A stretch of DNA of 9,633 bases from Eubacterium sp. UBA3782. Lineage in GTDB: Bacteria; Bacillota; Clostridia; Lachnospirales; Lachnospiraceae. The stretch covers positions 1 to 9,633 of the forward strand of contig DFFG01000038.1 of the NCBI GenBank assembly GCA_002368795.1. The letters run 5' to 3'. Numbering within the stretch: the first letter of the stretch is position 1; every line of letters begins with the position of its first letter. The notes below the pieces were generated by a model. It was not told the DNA's origin, did no database searches, and saw only the letters and a list, made by a program, of their open reading frames with translations. Position numbers and translations under genes: made by a program. Positions 1 to 6,264 of this stretch are shown in pieces.

Positions 1-18
1 AGAACGCCGAGGCGTTCT
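1..18. repeat. Perfect inverted repeat at window edge
   Basis: AGAACGCC at 1-8 is the exact reverse complement of GGCGTTCT at 11-18, separated by GA, so the RNA could form a short GC-rich hairpin. No T-run follows on the + strand (TGAACC). It may be the terminator stem of a gene lying left of the window and read on the minus strand, but the bases that would decide this are outside the window. Nothing else definite is seen between here and the ribosome binding site of the first gene near 166. Confidence 0.4.
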
Positions 19-180
19 TGAACCACGTGCCGTCCATCGGTTCCATGCCTTCCGTGCATGCAGCCGGCACATTTCGTATAGGTTTTGTATGCCTGTTCGT
101 TATATCTCTTTTTTCTCCTTTACCCGCCGTCTGTCTTCTTTTATGTTGAACGTATAGAGTGTCCGAAAGGGGAACCAATC

Positions 181-972
181 ATGTTTTTTTATTATTCCGG
201 AACCGGAAATTCCTATGCAGCCGCCTCTGTGCTGGGGGACTGCTGCGCGCTGACGGATATTATGGCGTGCATGGATAAGGGAGAGTTTTCCTTCTCCCTC
301 GAGGAAGGGGAAAGCGTGGGCTTTGCCTGCCCGGTCTGCAATGGCGGGATCCCAAAGCTTGCCGCCGATTTTTTCCGGCAGCTCCGCTTTGACCGGCAGC
401 CTGCCTATCTTTACCTTGTCCTCACCTACTCCGATCACTGGGGAAACGCCGCAGTGCATTTTGCCTCTCTTCTTTCGGAAGCGGGACTTGAGCTCGACGC
501 CTTTTATGCTGTCCCGATGCCGGAAAACAATGTCATCGAACATGTCATTCTCCCGGAGGAGGAGCGGGACGCCGTATATGAGCGGGCCGAGGAGCTGCTG
601 AAAGAGATCGCGCGCCGCATTGATGCAAAAGAAAAGAACCCGGCCTTCTGCGAGCCAGGATACAAGGATGCCGAGGCAAAATATTCTGCTTATCTGGATA
701 TGTGCCATACCAGCCATTTCCACGTGGATGACCAGTGTGTCAGCTGCGGGATCTGCGCCACCCGCTGCCCCTATCATTCGATCCGGCTGATCGACGGTGT
801 ACCGACCTGGATCAAGGATGAATGCACGCTGTGCATGGGCTGCATGCGCTGCGGAGCGATCCACTATGACGAGGCCACCATCGGCAAAAAGCGCTATACC
901 CATCCGCTGCTGAAAAAGGGCGGCCACAACCATGCCGGCCACAGCCAGGCAGGAGGTCACGCCCACAGCTAG
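181..972 (+). CDS. EFR1-like flavodoxin/4Fe-4S ferredoxin fusion protein
   Basis: The protein has 263 aa and is probably a cytoplasmic electron carrier or flavin-dependent reductase; its substrate is unknown. The start is ATG 181, preceded by AAAGGGG at about 166; an in-frame ATG at 85 would add residues unlike the family and is not favoured. The N-terminus reads FFYYSGTGNS, the FMN phosphate-binding loop of flavodoxins (residues 2-11). The C-terminal third carries two cysteine clusters. The first is classical, C186-x2-C189-x2-C192-x3-C196-P. The second is C215-x2-C218-x2-C221-x2-C224, one residue shorter than the usual CX2CX2CX3CP and lacking the proline. The last 15 residues are His/Gly-rich, with His at 249, 251, 254, 260 and 262. 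That tail could bind metal, which is inference. The family call rests on the flavodoxin loop plus ferredoxin order. The gene stands alone and converges on the MATE gene. Confidence 0.85.
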   Translation: MFFYYSGTGNSYAAASVLGDCCALTDIMACMDKGEFSFSLEEGESVGFACPVCNGGIPKLAADFFRQLRFDRQPAYLYLVLTYSDHWGNAAVHFASLLSEAGLELDAFYAVPMPENNVIEHVILPEEERDAVYERAEELLKEIARRIDAKEKNPAFCEPGYKDAEAKYSAYLDMCHTSHFHVDDQCVSCGICATRCPYHSIRLIDGVPTWIKDECTLCMGCMRCGAIHYDEATIGKKRYTHPLLKKGGHNHAGHSQAGGHAHS

Positions 973-1000
973 GAACGGCGGTTCTTGGAGCCTGTGGTCT

Positions 1001-1121
1001 GGATATAGTCGTCTGGATACAGCGGCCGGGGTACAGCCACCGGGATACAGCCACCTAGATGCAGCTGTATGGATATAACTGTCTGGATATAGCCTTCTGG
1101 ATGCAGCTGTCCGGATACAGG
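1001..1121. repeat. Degenerate 14-bp tandem repeat array, 8 units plus a partial
   Basis: Eight consecutive 14-base units start at 1001, 1015, 1029, 1043, 1057, 1071, 1085 and 1099, with a partial ninth (GGATACAGG) at 1113-1121. The consensus is about GGATACAGCYGTCT. Individual units include GGATATAGTCGTCT, GGATACAGCCACCT and GGATGCAGCTGTCC. The period is constant with no indels. The array lies in the 232-bp space between the convergent EFR1-like and MATE genes. Since 14 is not a multiple of 3 and no credible ORF covers it, I read it as non-coding. Its ATACAGCC core recurs in the second array at 7829-8062. Confidence 0.85.
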
Positions 1122-1204
1122 AAAAGGCAATGCAGACACAGGCCGAAAACAGGGGATGCCTGGGCCGTATGAATGCACTGCCTCTTTTTTATTCAATATA
1201 TCAA

Positions 1205-2581
1205 TTACTGAGCTGCCTGGTATCCGGGCAGCTTTTTCTTGTTCAGCTGATAGTAGACCATCAGGCAGAGCACGGCGCAGGCCCAGGTGACCGGGTACAC
1301 GATGGCAACGCCCTGGGCGGTATGGATGGTCCGCATGACCACAAGCAGGGTCAGCAGACGCACGCCGCACATGTTGACCAGGATGATGCACATGGACGAG
1401 AAGGACCAGCCGGCTCCGCGGAGGGCTGCCGAGAGGACCTCAATGAATACGTACAGGAAGTAGAAGGGGAAGGTCCTGTGCATGATCTGCGAGCCCAGAT
1501 CGATCACCACCGGATCGGCCGTAAAGAGCCGCAGGAACCCTCTGGAGAAGATCAGCATGATGATCTGCATGGCAATGATCAGCGCAGATCCGCCGATTAG
1601 GGTCGTCCGGGTTCCCTGAATGGCCCGGTCTGTCTTGCCTGCACCCAGGTTCTGGGAAAAGAAGGTGGTGTTGGCCTGGCCCATGGACATGATGGGCAGG
1701 TAGATAAAGTTTTCCACCTTGAAGTACACAGTAAATGCCGCGATGCTGTCTACGCCCAGGCTGTTGATCTGGGACTGGACGATGATATTGGAGAAGGTAA
1801 TGACCATCGCCTGCACGGCGGCAGGGATGCCGATGGTCAGGATCCTTTTCAGCTCGCTGCCGCTGATCCGGATGTCAGCGATCCGCAGGCGGTACTCATC
1901 CGGCAGGCGGAAGAGGTGCGCGACAGTCAGCAGGGCCGCGACTGACTGGGACAGCATGGTCGCCATGGCCGCACCGGCCACGCCCATCTGCAGCACATAG
2001 ATAAACAGCGTGTTGCCAAAAACATTGGCAAAGCCGCCGAGGAGCTGGTAGAGCAGCGGGGAGCGGGAATTGCCCAGGGCCCGCAGGATACCGGCACTCA
2101 TATTATAGGATACGATGGAAAACAGGCTCAGGAAATAGATCCGCATGTAAGTGATGGCCATCTCCATGATGGTGTCCGGCGTATTTAAAAGCCGCAGCAA
2201 GAGCGGCGTCAGCAGCCAGCCAAGAATGATCAGCACGACAGATCCGGCCGCCGAGACGCCGGCTGCGGTGTGGATCGTCCGCTTTAGCGCATTGTAATTT
2301 TTTGACCCGTAATGGCCGGCAGCGACAACACCCACGCCTACGGAAAGGCCGGTAAAGAGGCCCAGTACGCAGGTGATCAGGAGTCCTCCGGCACCGACAG
2401 CCGCAGATGCCTCTTTACCCAGAATGTTGCCTACAAACATCAGGTCAACGGTATTGTAAAGCTGCTGGACCAGGCTGCTTCCGAACAGGGGAAGCGCAAA
2501 TAAAAAGACCTTTTTACCGATCGGCCCTTCTGTCAGATCCTGTCCGCCCTGCACAACGCTTCTCTTTCTGTTCTCTCCCAT
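1205..2581 (-). CDS. MATE family multidrug/toxin efflux transporter
   Basis: The protein has 458 aa, the normal full length for a 12-helix MATE exporter of the inner membrane, which uses a Na+ or H+ gradient to expel cationic drugs or metabolites. The start at 2581 is preceded by GTGGGAG with a good spacing. Family-typical features are the N-terminal stretch DLTEGPIGKKVFLFALPLF, then a first helix followed by YNTVDLMFVGNILG (about residues 42-55), a GAGG turn, and a long succession of hydrophobic helices to residue 440. The two MATE halves (about 15-220 and 240-440) are both present. The C-terminus is a short basic tail (NKKKLPGYQAAQ). Substrate cannot be read from the sequence. A LysR-type HTH protein and a cobalamin riboswitch lie upstream on the same strand, with a hairpin terminator between. 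Confidence 0.92.
   Translation of the reverse strand: MGENRKRSVVQGGQDLTEGPIGKKVFLFALPLFGSSLVQQLYNTVDLMFVGNILGKEASAAVGAGGLLITCVLGLFTGLSVGVGVVAAGHYGSKNYNALKRTIHTAAGVSAAGSVVLIILGWLLTPLLLRLLNTPDTIMEMAITYMRIYFLSLFSIVSYNMSAGILRALGNSRSPLLYQLLGGFANVFGNTLFIYVLQMGVAGAAMATMLSQSVAALLTVAHLFRLPDEYRLRIADIRISGSELKRILTIGIPAAVQAMVITFSNIIVQSQINSLGVDSIAAFTVYFKVENFIYLPIMSMGQANTTFFSQNLGAGKTDRAIQGTRTTLIGGSALIIAMQIIMLIFSRGFLRLFTADPVVIDLGSQIMHRTFPFYFLYVFIEVLSAALRGAGWSFSSMCIILVNMCGVRLLTLLVVMRTIHTAQGVAIVYPVTWACAVLCLMVYYQLNKKKLPGYQAAQ
1211..1240 (+). terminator. Rho-independent terminator for the EFR1-like gene, inside the MATE 3' coding end
   Basis: AGCTGCCTGG (1211-1220), loop TAT, CCGGGCAGCT (1224-1233) form a 10-bp stem with one G-U pair, followed on the + strand by TTTTCTT. 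This is a textbook intrinsic terminator for rightward transcripts. It overlaps the last codons of the convergent MATE gene, whose stop is at 1205. On the minus strand the stem is followed by CAGTAATTG, so it should not terminate the MATE transcript. Confidence 0.8.
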
Positions 2582-2666
2582 CTTCGTCTCCCACGTTTTC
2601 CTGCACTGATTTTCGCAGGATTATTTTTTTCTGCCAGGGGAAGTATTTCCCAGAGCAGCTGCAGCG

Positions 2667-2679
2667 ATACAGCCATATC
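2667..2679. repeat. Solitary copy of the array core sequence
   Basis: The 13-mer ATACAGCCATATC at 2667-2679 is identical to 8030-8042 within the 16/17-bp array. Its flanks are also CAGCTGCAG-rich, as at the array's right end. It lies in the 250-bp gap upstream of the MATE gene. Chance is possible for a single 13-mer, but the link to two arrays makes a dispersed repeat family plausible. Confidence 0.35.
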
Positions 2680-2741
2680 GCGCAACAATACCCCGACAAA
2701 ATGCCGGGGTAAATCATTTGTTTCTTATTTTCTGTATCCGC

Positions 2742-2764
2742 AAAACTGCGCCGCAGTTTTTCTT
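2742..2764. terminator. Symmetrical hairpin terminator between the LysR-type fragment and MATE
   Basis: AAAACTGC (2742-2749), loop GCC, GCAGTTTT (2753-2760) form a perfect 8-bp stem. On the + strand it is followed by TCTT, giving the run TTTTTCTT. On the minus strand the stem itself ends in TTTT before GCGG. It should stop leftward transcripts coming from the riboswitch and LysR-type gene before they reach the MATE gene, with efficiency uncertain because the minus-strand U-run is short. Confidence 0.6.
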
Positions 2765-2831
2765 CCGGCGGAGGCATAAAACTCCATCTGCGCAGTCACC
2801 CGCACATGGCCTTCTTTTTTAATGCAGCCTG

Positions 2832-3107
2832 TCAGAGTACGGCTTCTTTTTCCGCCGTTTCGGCAACTGCACGGATCTTATCCATATATGGCATCATGGC
2901 ACAGGTGTAGCGGTACACCTCTTCCCCCGCCCTGGTCAGGACCACTCCGTGAGCCCGCCGGTCCAGGAGACGGACCTGCAGCTCATTTTCCAGCGCCTTG
3001 ATCGTCTTGCTCACATTGGGCTGGGTGGTATAAAGCTTTTCCGCTGCCCGCTTAAAGCTCCCGCACTCTACGCTGGCCGCAAAATACTGCAACTGTTTTA
3101 ATTCCAT
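2832..3107 (-). CDS. LysR-type HTH-only protein (truncated regulator)
   Basis: The 91-aa protein starts at ATG 3107 with AAAGG about 8 bases upstream. Residues 1-60 match a LysR-family DNA-binding domain: MELKQLQYFAASVECGSF, then a winged HTH with AAEKLYTTQPNVSKTIKALE (21-40) and the wing LLDRRAHGVVLTRAGEEVY (47-65). The linker helix continues to about residue 84, then EKEAVL and a TGA stop. A normal LysR regulator has about 300 residues, so the entire effector-binding domain is absent. The three frames downstream to 2582 show no recognisable effector domain, so this is not a simple frameshift. Known LysR proteins dimerise through the linker helix, so the product might still bind DNA, but it may equally be a decaying remnant. 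Confidence 0.7.
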   Translation of the reverse strand: MELKQLQYFAASVECGSFKRAAEKLYTTQPNVSKTIKALENELQVRLLDRRAHGVVLTRAGEEVYRYTCAMMPYMDKIRAVAETAEKEAVL

Positions 3108-3245
3108 CTTCAAGCCTTTCCCGCGTATTGCATTGCCAGAGATCCATCGGCAGGGCTTTTTTGCCCTTTCGGATCCGGATCCTGGCCATAAACTATTCCG
3201 CCTTGTGCAGGCGTCTGTGATCCGAATGTCACATTCCGCGGGTGC

Positions 3246-3283
3246 CAAAAAGAAATGCAGACGGGCAGATTTTGCCCTTTTGC
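3246..3283 (-). terminator. Putative terminator in the riboswitch expression platform
   Basis: On the minus strand GGGCA, AAATC, TGCCC forms a 5-bp hairpin that extends outward through a small internal loop to a GCA/TGC pairing (3257-3283). It is followed by ATTTCTTTTTG (3245-3255 on the + strand). It sits about 45 bases after the 3' end of the cobalamin aptamer, the usual place for a transcription-terminating expression platform. The stem is modest, so confidence is limited. Confidence 0.5.
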
Positions 3284-3329
3284 AGCACAAAAATAAAACA
3301 TTTCTTATGACCCGAAGAATGTTTATCGG

Positions 3330-3499
3330 CTGGCGAGAGCAAGTCTCCTGACTTCAGTTCACCGCCTCTCCGCGTCTTCCCGGTCTCCCAGTGACTGGCG
3401 CATCATGCGCCGTGCGGACAGGCTCCCTGTTACAGTGACGGGTTCGTACCGGATTTTCACCGGTTTCCTTTTTCATCCCGAAAGGGGGAACTCTCCCAG
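3330..3499 (-). ncRNA. Cobalamin (AdoCbl-type) riboswitch aptamer
   Basis: Read on the minus strand, this segment has the hallmark B12-riboswitch blocks: ACCGGTGAAAATCCGGT (around 3447-3463), then ACCCGTCACTGTAACAGGGAGCC, a variable GC hairpin, CAGTCACTGGGAGACCGGGAAG, and the 3' B12 box GAAGTCAGGAGACTTGC (3339-3355). The closing P1 stem is visible: CTGGGAGAG (3499-3491) pairs with CTCTCGCCAG (3339-3330), 9 bp with one bulged G. Such aptamers bind cobalamins and usually repress B12 uptake or synthesis genes, or B12-independent isozymes. The next minus-strand gene here is only the HTH-only LysR fragment, then a MATE transporter. No B12 gene is recognisable. Confidence 0.9.
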
Positions 3500-3547
3500 A
3501 TATGATATATGCCGCCATCGGCGGTTTTCATCCGCAGCACGCAAAAG

Positions 3548-3572
3548 CGCAGATCTGCGGTACATGCCGCAG
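3548..3572. repeat. Overlapping, mutually exclusive dyads upstream of the riboswitch
   Basis: CGCAGATCTGCG (3548-3559) is a perfect 12-bp palindrome. It overlaps CTGCGG (3555-3560), loop TACATG, CCGCAG (3567-3572), so only one of the two hairpins can form. A further CCGCC/GGCGG hairpin lies at about 3512-3524. All would be in the leader of a minus-strand transcript that starts near 3650. Function is unknown. Confidence 0.35.
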
Positions 3573-3655
3573 GCACTTCTACTTTTCAAACAGACCCGTT
3601 CATTCTGCCGGTTCTGTCTACTGAAAAAAAAGAATACTACCTGCAGTTTAGCTAA

Positions 3656-3684
3656 AGCGTAACACTCCGCTTTTTATCTGTCAA
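3656..3684 (-). promoter_or_regulatory. Possible promoter for the riboswitch transcript
   Basis: On the minus strand a perfect -35 TTGACA (3684-3679) is followed after 17 bases by TACGCT (3661-3656), a weak -10 with 3 of 6 consensus bases. The leader from here to the aptamer would be about 150 nt. The region 3500-3774 holds no gene that I can support. Confidence 0.35.
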
Positions 3685-3774
3685 TCAGTTAAGGGCTTTT
3701 TACCACTTTTTCGGGCACGCCGCCCAATTATCGCCCTCCTATAACAGATTGGAATCACGATATCGGAAAATCTA

Positions 3775-3802
3775 TTGACTTTGTACGCAGGCATGGTAAA
3801 AT
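3775..3802 (+). promoter_or_regulatory. Sigma-A promoter of the metal-export operon
   Basis: TTGACT (3775-3780), a 16-base spacer, then TAAAAT (3797-3802) give a strong vegetative promoter match (5/6 and 5/6). Transcription would start near 3809, just ahead of the operator palindrome at 3815-3840, which fits repression by blocking of initiation or early elongation. Confidence 0.75.
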
Positions 3803-3814
3803 TGTAAACAGATG

Positions 3815-3840
3815 AACACATGAATAATCGTTCATTTGTT
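3815..3840 (+). promoter_or_regulatory. ArsR/SmtB-type operator palindrome
   Basis: The left arm AACACATGAA (3815-3824) and right arm TTCATTTGTT (3831-3840) are inverted repeats matching at 9 of 10 bases, separated by TAATCG. The TGAA/TTCA half-sites with A/T-rich outer ends match the imperfect 12-2-12 palindromes bound by SmtB/CzrA/CadC repressors. Its place right at the expected transcription start, together with an ArsR gene in the same operon, makes it the probable autoregulatory site. Binding is inferred, not shown. Confidence 0.75.
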
Positions 3841-3893
3841 TCCGGTCAATCAATCAGACTTTTACTACTATTATCTGAAAGGACAAATCCGCT

Positions 3894-4112
3894 ATGAAAA
3901 AATCTTACAAGATCGATGTTGACTGTGCTGCATGTGCCGAGAAGATGCAGGAGGCTGCAAAGAACACCGCTGGTGTTAAGGACGCTACCGTTTCCTTCAT
4001 GACCCTGAAGATGAAGGTCGAGTTCGAAGAGGGTGCTGATCCCGCAGCTGTTATGCCTGAGGTTCGTGCAAACTGCAAGAAGGTCGAGGAGGACTGCGAG
4101 GTCTTCATCTGA
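3894..4112 (+). CDS. Free-standing HMA-domain metallochaperone, zinc/cadmium type
   Basis: The 72-aa cytoplasmic protein is essentially one ferredoxin-like heavy-metal-associated (HMA) domain. KSYKIDVDCAACAEKM carries the metal loop D10-C11-A-A-C14. An Asp just before CxxC is the arrangement in the N-terminal HMA of ZntA-type Zn/Cd/Pb pumps, whereas copper chaperones usually have GMTCxxC. Two further cysteines, C61 and C68, near the C-terminus are additional possible ligands. Start ATG 3894 has GAAAGGA upstream at about 10 nt. Codon use is strongly biased (nearly all Lys AAG, Phe TTC, Asn AAC; frequent GCT/GTT/GGT), suggesting high expression. It is the first gene of the operon, 170 bp before an ATPase without its own HMA domain, so it probably delivers metal to that pump. 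Confidence 0.88.
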   Translation: MKKSYKIDVDCAACAEKMQEAAKNTAGVKDATVSFMTLKMKVEFEEGADPAAVMPEVRANCKKVEEDCEVFI

Positions 4113-4148
4113 TCCTCTGACAGGAAGTTTTATCTTATAAAGATCGAT

Positions 4149-4203
4149 AGGCGGAGACATGGACGCACAGGCTGTGCCTGGCCGCACATATCTCCGCTTT
4201 TAT
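4149..4203 (+). terminator. Intra-operon hairpin terminator/attenuator
   Basis: GCGGAGA (4151-4157) pairs with TCTCCGC (4191-4197), and an inner hairpin GCACA/TGTGC (4165-4177) stacks within. TTTTATC follows at 4198. This is a good intrinsic terminator placed between the HMA gene and the ATPase gene. Partial readthrough would give more chaperone than pump. A weaker T-rich stretch (CTGT, loop, ACAG then TTTTTCG) follows near 4228-4250. No convincing new promoter is seen before the ATPase start. Confidence 0.7.
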
Positions 4204-4282
4204 CATGATGAAGGGCCCGTCGGTCCTCTGTAACTATCGACAGTTTTTCGTTTTTCTGAATGACTTTATTTAGGTGAGGGAA

Positions 4283-6190
4283 ATGAATAAAAAACAGAAA
4301 AATCTGCTTTTCCGCATTATTACCGCTGCGATCTGTGTTGTTCTGATCCACCTGGCCGATCACTTCCTTTCCATGCCCTGGTATGCGAAGCTGATCCTGT
4401 ACATGGTTCCCTATCTGATCGTTGGCTACGATATCCTCAAAAAGGCATGGCACGGCATCCTGAACAAGCAGGTCTTTGACGAGAGCTTCCTGATGACCGT
4501 CGCGACCATCGGCGCCATCGGTGTCGGCATTTACAATGCCTTCCACGGCGGCGATGACGACTACCTCGAGGCAGTTGCCGTTATGCTGCTGTACCAGGTG
4601 GGCGAGCTTTTCCAGAGCTATGCCGTCGGCAAGTCCCGTAAGAACATCAGCGACCTGATGGATATCCGTCCGGATTACGCCAACATCGAGCAGGACGGTC
4701 AGCTGGTCCGCGTAGATCCCGATGAGGTCGAGATCGGCTCCATCATCGTCGTACAGCCCGGTGAGAAGATCCCGCTGGATGGTGTTGTCGTAGAGGGTAC
4801 CTCCTCGCTGAATACTGCTGCCCTGACCGGCGAGAGCGTCCCGCGTGACGTTTCCGTCGACCACAGCGTGCTGAGCGGCTGCATCAACATGACCGGCGTG
4901 CTGAAGATCCGCACGACCACCGAGTTTGACGAGTCCACCGCCTCCAAGATCCTGGATCTGGTTGAGAACGCCGCGTCCCGGAAATCCAAATCCGAGAACT
5001 TTATCTCCAAATTTGCCAAGTACTATACACCGCTCGTCTGCTACGCAGCCCTTGCGCTGGCGATCATCCCGCCCATCGTGCTGATGGTCATGGGCAGACC
5101 GGCAAACCTGGCAGAGTGGATCTACCGTGCATGTACCTTCCTGGTCATCAGCTGCCCCTGCGCAGTTGTAATTAGTATCCCGCTGAGCTTCTTTGCAGGC
5201 CTTGGCGGCGCCAGCAACCAGGGTGTCCTGGTCAAAGGCTCCAACTACCTGGAGACCCTCTCCGAGGTCAAGTATGTTGTCTTCGATAAGACCGGCACCA
5301 TCACCAAGGGCAACTTCGAGGTGACCGCCGTCCATCACAGCCCGATCCCCGAGGAAGAACTGCTGTACTACGCTGCCTACATCGAAGCCAACTCCTCTCA
5401 TCCGATCAGCCTGAGCCTGAAGAAGGCCTACGGCAAGTACATCGACCAGTCCAAGGTCACCGATGTACAGGAGATCAGCGGCCACGGCATCGTCGGCAAG
5501 GTCGACGGCAGAGAAGTCGCTGCCGGCAATACCAAGCTGATGACCCGTCTGGGTATCCCGTACCATGACTGCCACCATGTGGGCACCATCGTACACATCG
5601 CCATCGACGGACAGTATGCCGGACACATCGTTATCTCCGACGAGCTGAAAGAGAACTCCAAGGAAGCCATGAAGCAGCTGAAGGCTGCCGGCGTGACCAA
5701 GACCGTCATGCTGACCGGCGACGCAGAATCCGTAGCTGCGAACGTAGCAAAAGAAGTCGGCGTAGACGAATACCACGCCGGACTGCTCCCGGCCGACAAG
5801 GTAACCTGGGTCGAGAAGCTGCTTGAGGAGAAAGGCGAAAAAGCCCGCCTGGCCTTCGTCGGCGACGGCATCAACGACGCACCCGTACTTTCCCGTGCCG
5901 ATATCGGAATCGCTATGGGCGCCATGGGTTCCGATGCAGCCATCGAAGCAGCCGACGTCGTCCTGATGGATGATGATCCGATGAAGATCTCCAAGGCTAT
6001 CAAGATCTCCAGAAAGTGCATCGGCATCGTACACCAGAACATCGTATTCGCCCTCGGCGTCAAGCTGCTCTGCCTGATCCTCGGCGCACTCGGAATCGCC
6101 AACATGTGGGTAGCGATCATCTCCGACGTCGGTGTCATGATCGTCGCCGTCCTGAACGCGATCCGTGCCCTGTTTGTGAAAAATCTGTAA
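4283..6190 (+). CDS. Heavy-metal P1B-type ATPase, Zn/Cd/Pb exporting
   Basis: The 635-aa membrane pump should export divalent soft metals with ATP. I start it at ATG 4283, with AGGTGAGG at 4272-4279; a GTG at 4274 is in frame but overlaps that site. Four N-terminal helices (about 8-115) come first. The actuator loop carries TGES (182-185), and the metal-site helix has CPC (291-293) in SCPCAVV. The phosphorylation site is DKTGT (D335), the nucleotide-binding domain has SSHP (His373), then TGD (478-480) and GDGINDAP (527-534). The last helix contains SDVG with Asp615, equivalent to the essential helix-8 Asp of ZntA-type pumps. That points to Zn/Cd/Pb rather than Cu. Unusually there is no N-terminal HMA domain; it is encoded as the separate upstream gene. 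Codon use is strongly biased, as in that gene. Confidence 0.95.
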   Translation: MNKKQKNLLFRIITAAICVVLIHLADHFLSMPWYAKLILYMVPYLIVGYDILKKAWHGILNKQVFDESFLMTVATIGAIGVGIYNAFHGGDDDYLEAVAVMLLYQVGELFQSYAVGKSRKNISDLMDIRPDYANIEQDGQLVRVDPDEVEIGSIIVVQPGEKIPLDGVVVEGTSSLNTAALTGESVPRDVSVDHSVLSGCINMTGVLKIRTTTEFDESTASKILDLVENAASRKSKSENFISKFAKYYTPLVCYAALALAIIPPIVLMVMGRPANLAEWIYRACTFLVISCPCAVVISIPLSFFAGLGGASNQGVLVKGSNYLETLSEVKYVVFDKTGTITKGNFEVTAVHHSPIPEEELLYYAAYIEANSSHPISLSLKKAYGKYIDQSKVTDVQEISGHGIVGKVDGREVAAGNTKLMTRLGIPYHDCHHVGTIVHIAIDGQYAGHIVISDELKENSKEAMKQLKAAGVTKTVMLTGDAESVAANVAKEVGVDEYHAGLLPADKVTWVEKLLEEKGEKARLAFVGDGINDAPVLSRADIGIAMGAMGSDAAIEAADVVLMDDDPMKISKAIKISRKCIGIVHQNIVFALGVKLLCLILGALGIANMWVAIISDVGVMIVAVLNAIRALFVKNL

Positions 6191-6264
6191 GAGATCACGC
6201 ATCCCCTGAAAACAAATCAAGGCGATGCAAAAAACAACCTGCAGAAAAAAGCACAAACACCAGC

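Noticed and set aside
85..180. N-terminal extension of the EFR1-like protein from ATG 85
   Set aside because: The flavodoxin FMN loop should begin within the first residues, ATG 181 has a good RBS, and the extension resembles no family sequence.
1001..1121. CRISPR array
   Set aside because: Units are 14 bp with no unique spacers and degenerate sequence, so this is a simple tandem repeat.
2689..2712. TACCCCG/CGGGGTA hairpin as a terminator
   Set aside because: The stem is clear, but no T-run directly follows on either strand. The nearby 2742-2764 hairpin is a better candidate.
3108..3290. Upstream extension of the LysR-type protein to 3290
   Set aside because: LysR proteins begin directly with MELKQLxYF. 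The extension has no homology and would run through the putative riboswitch expression platform.
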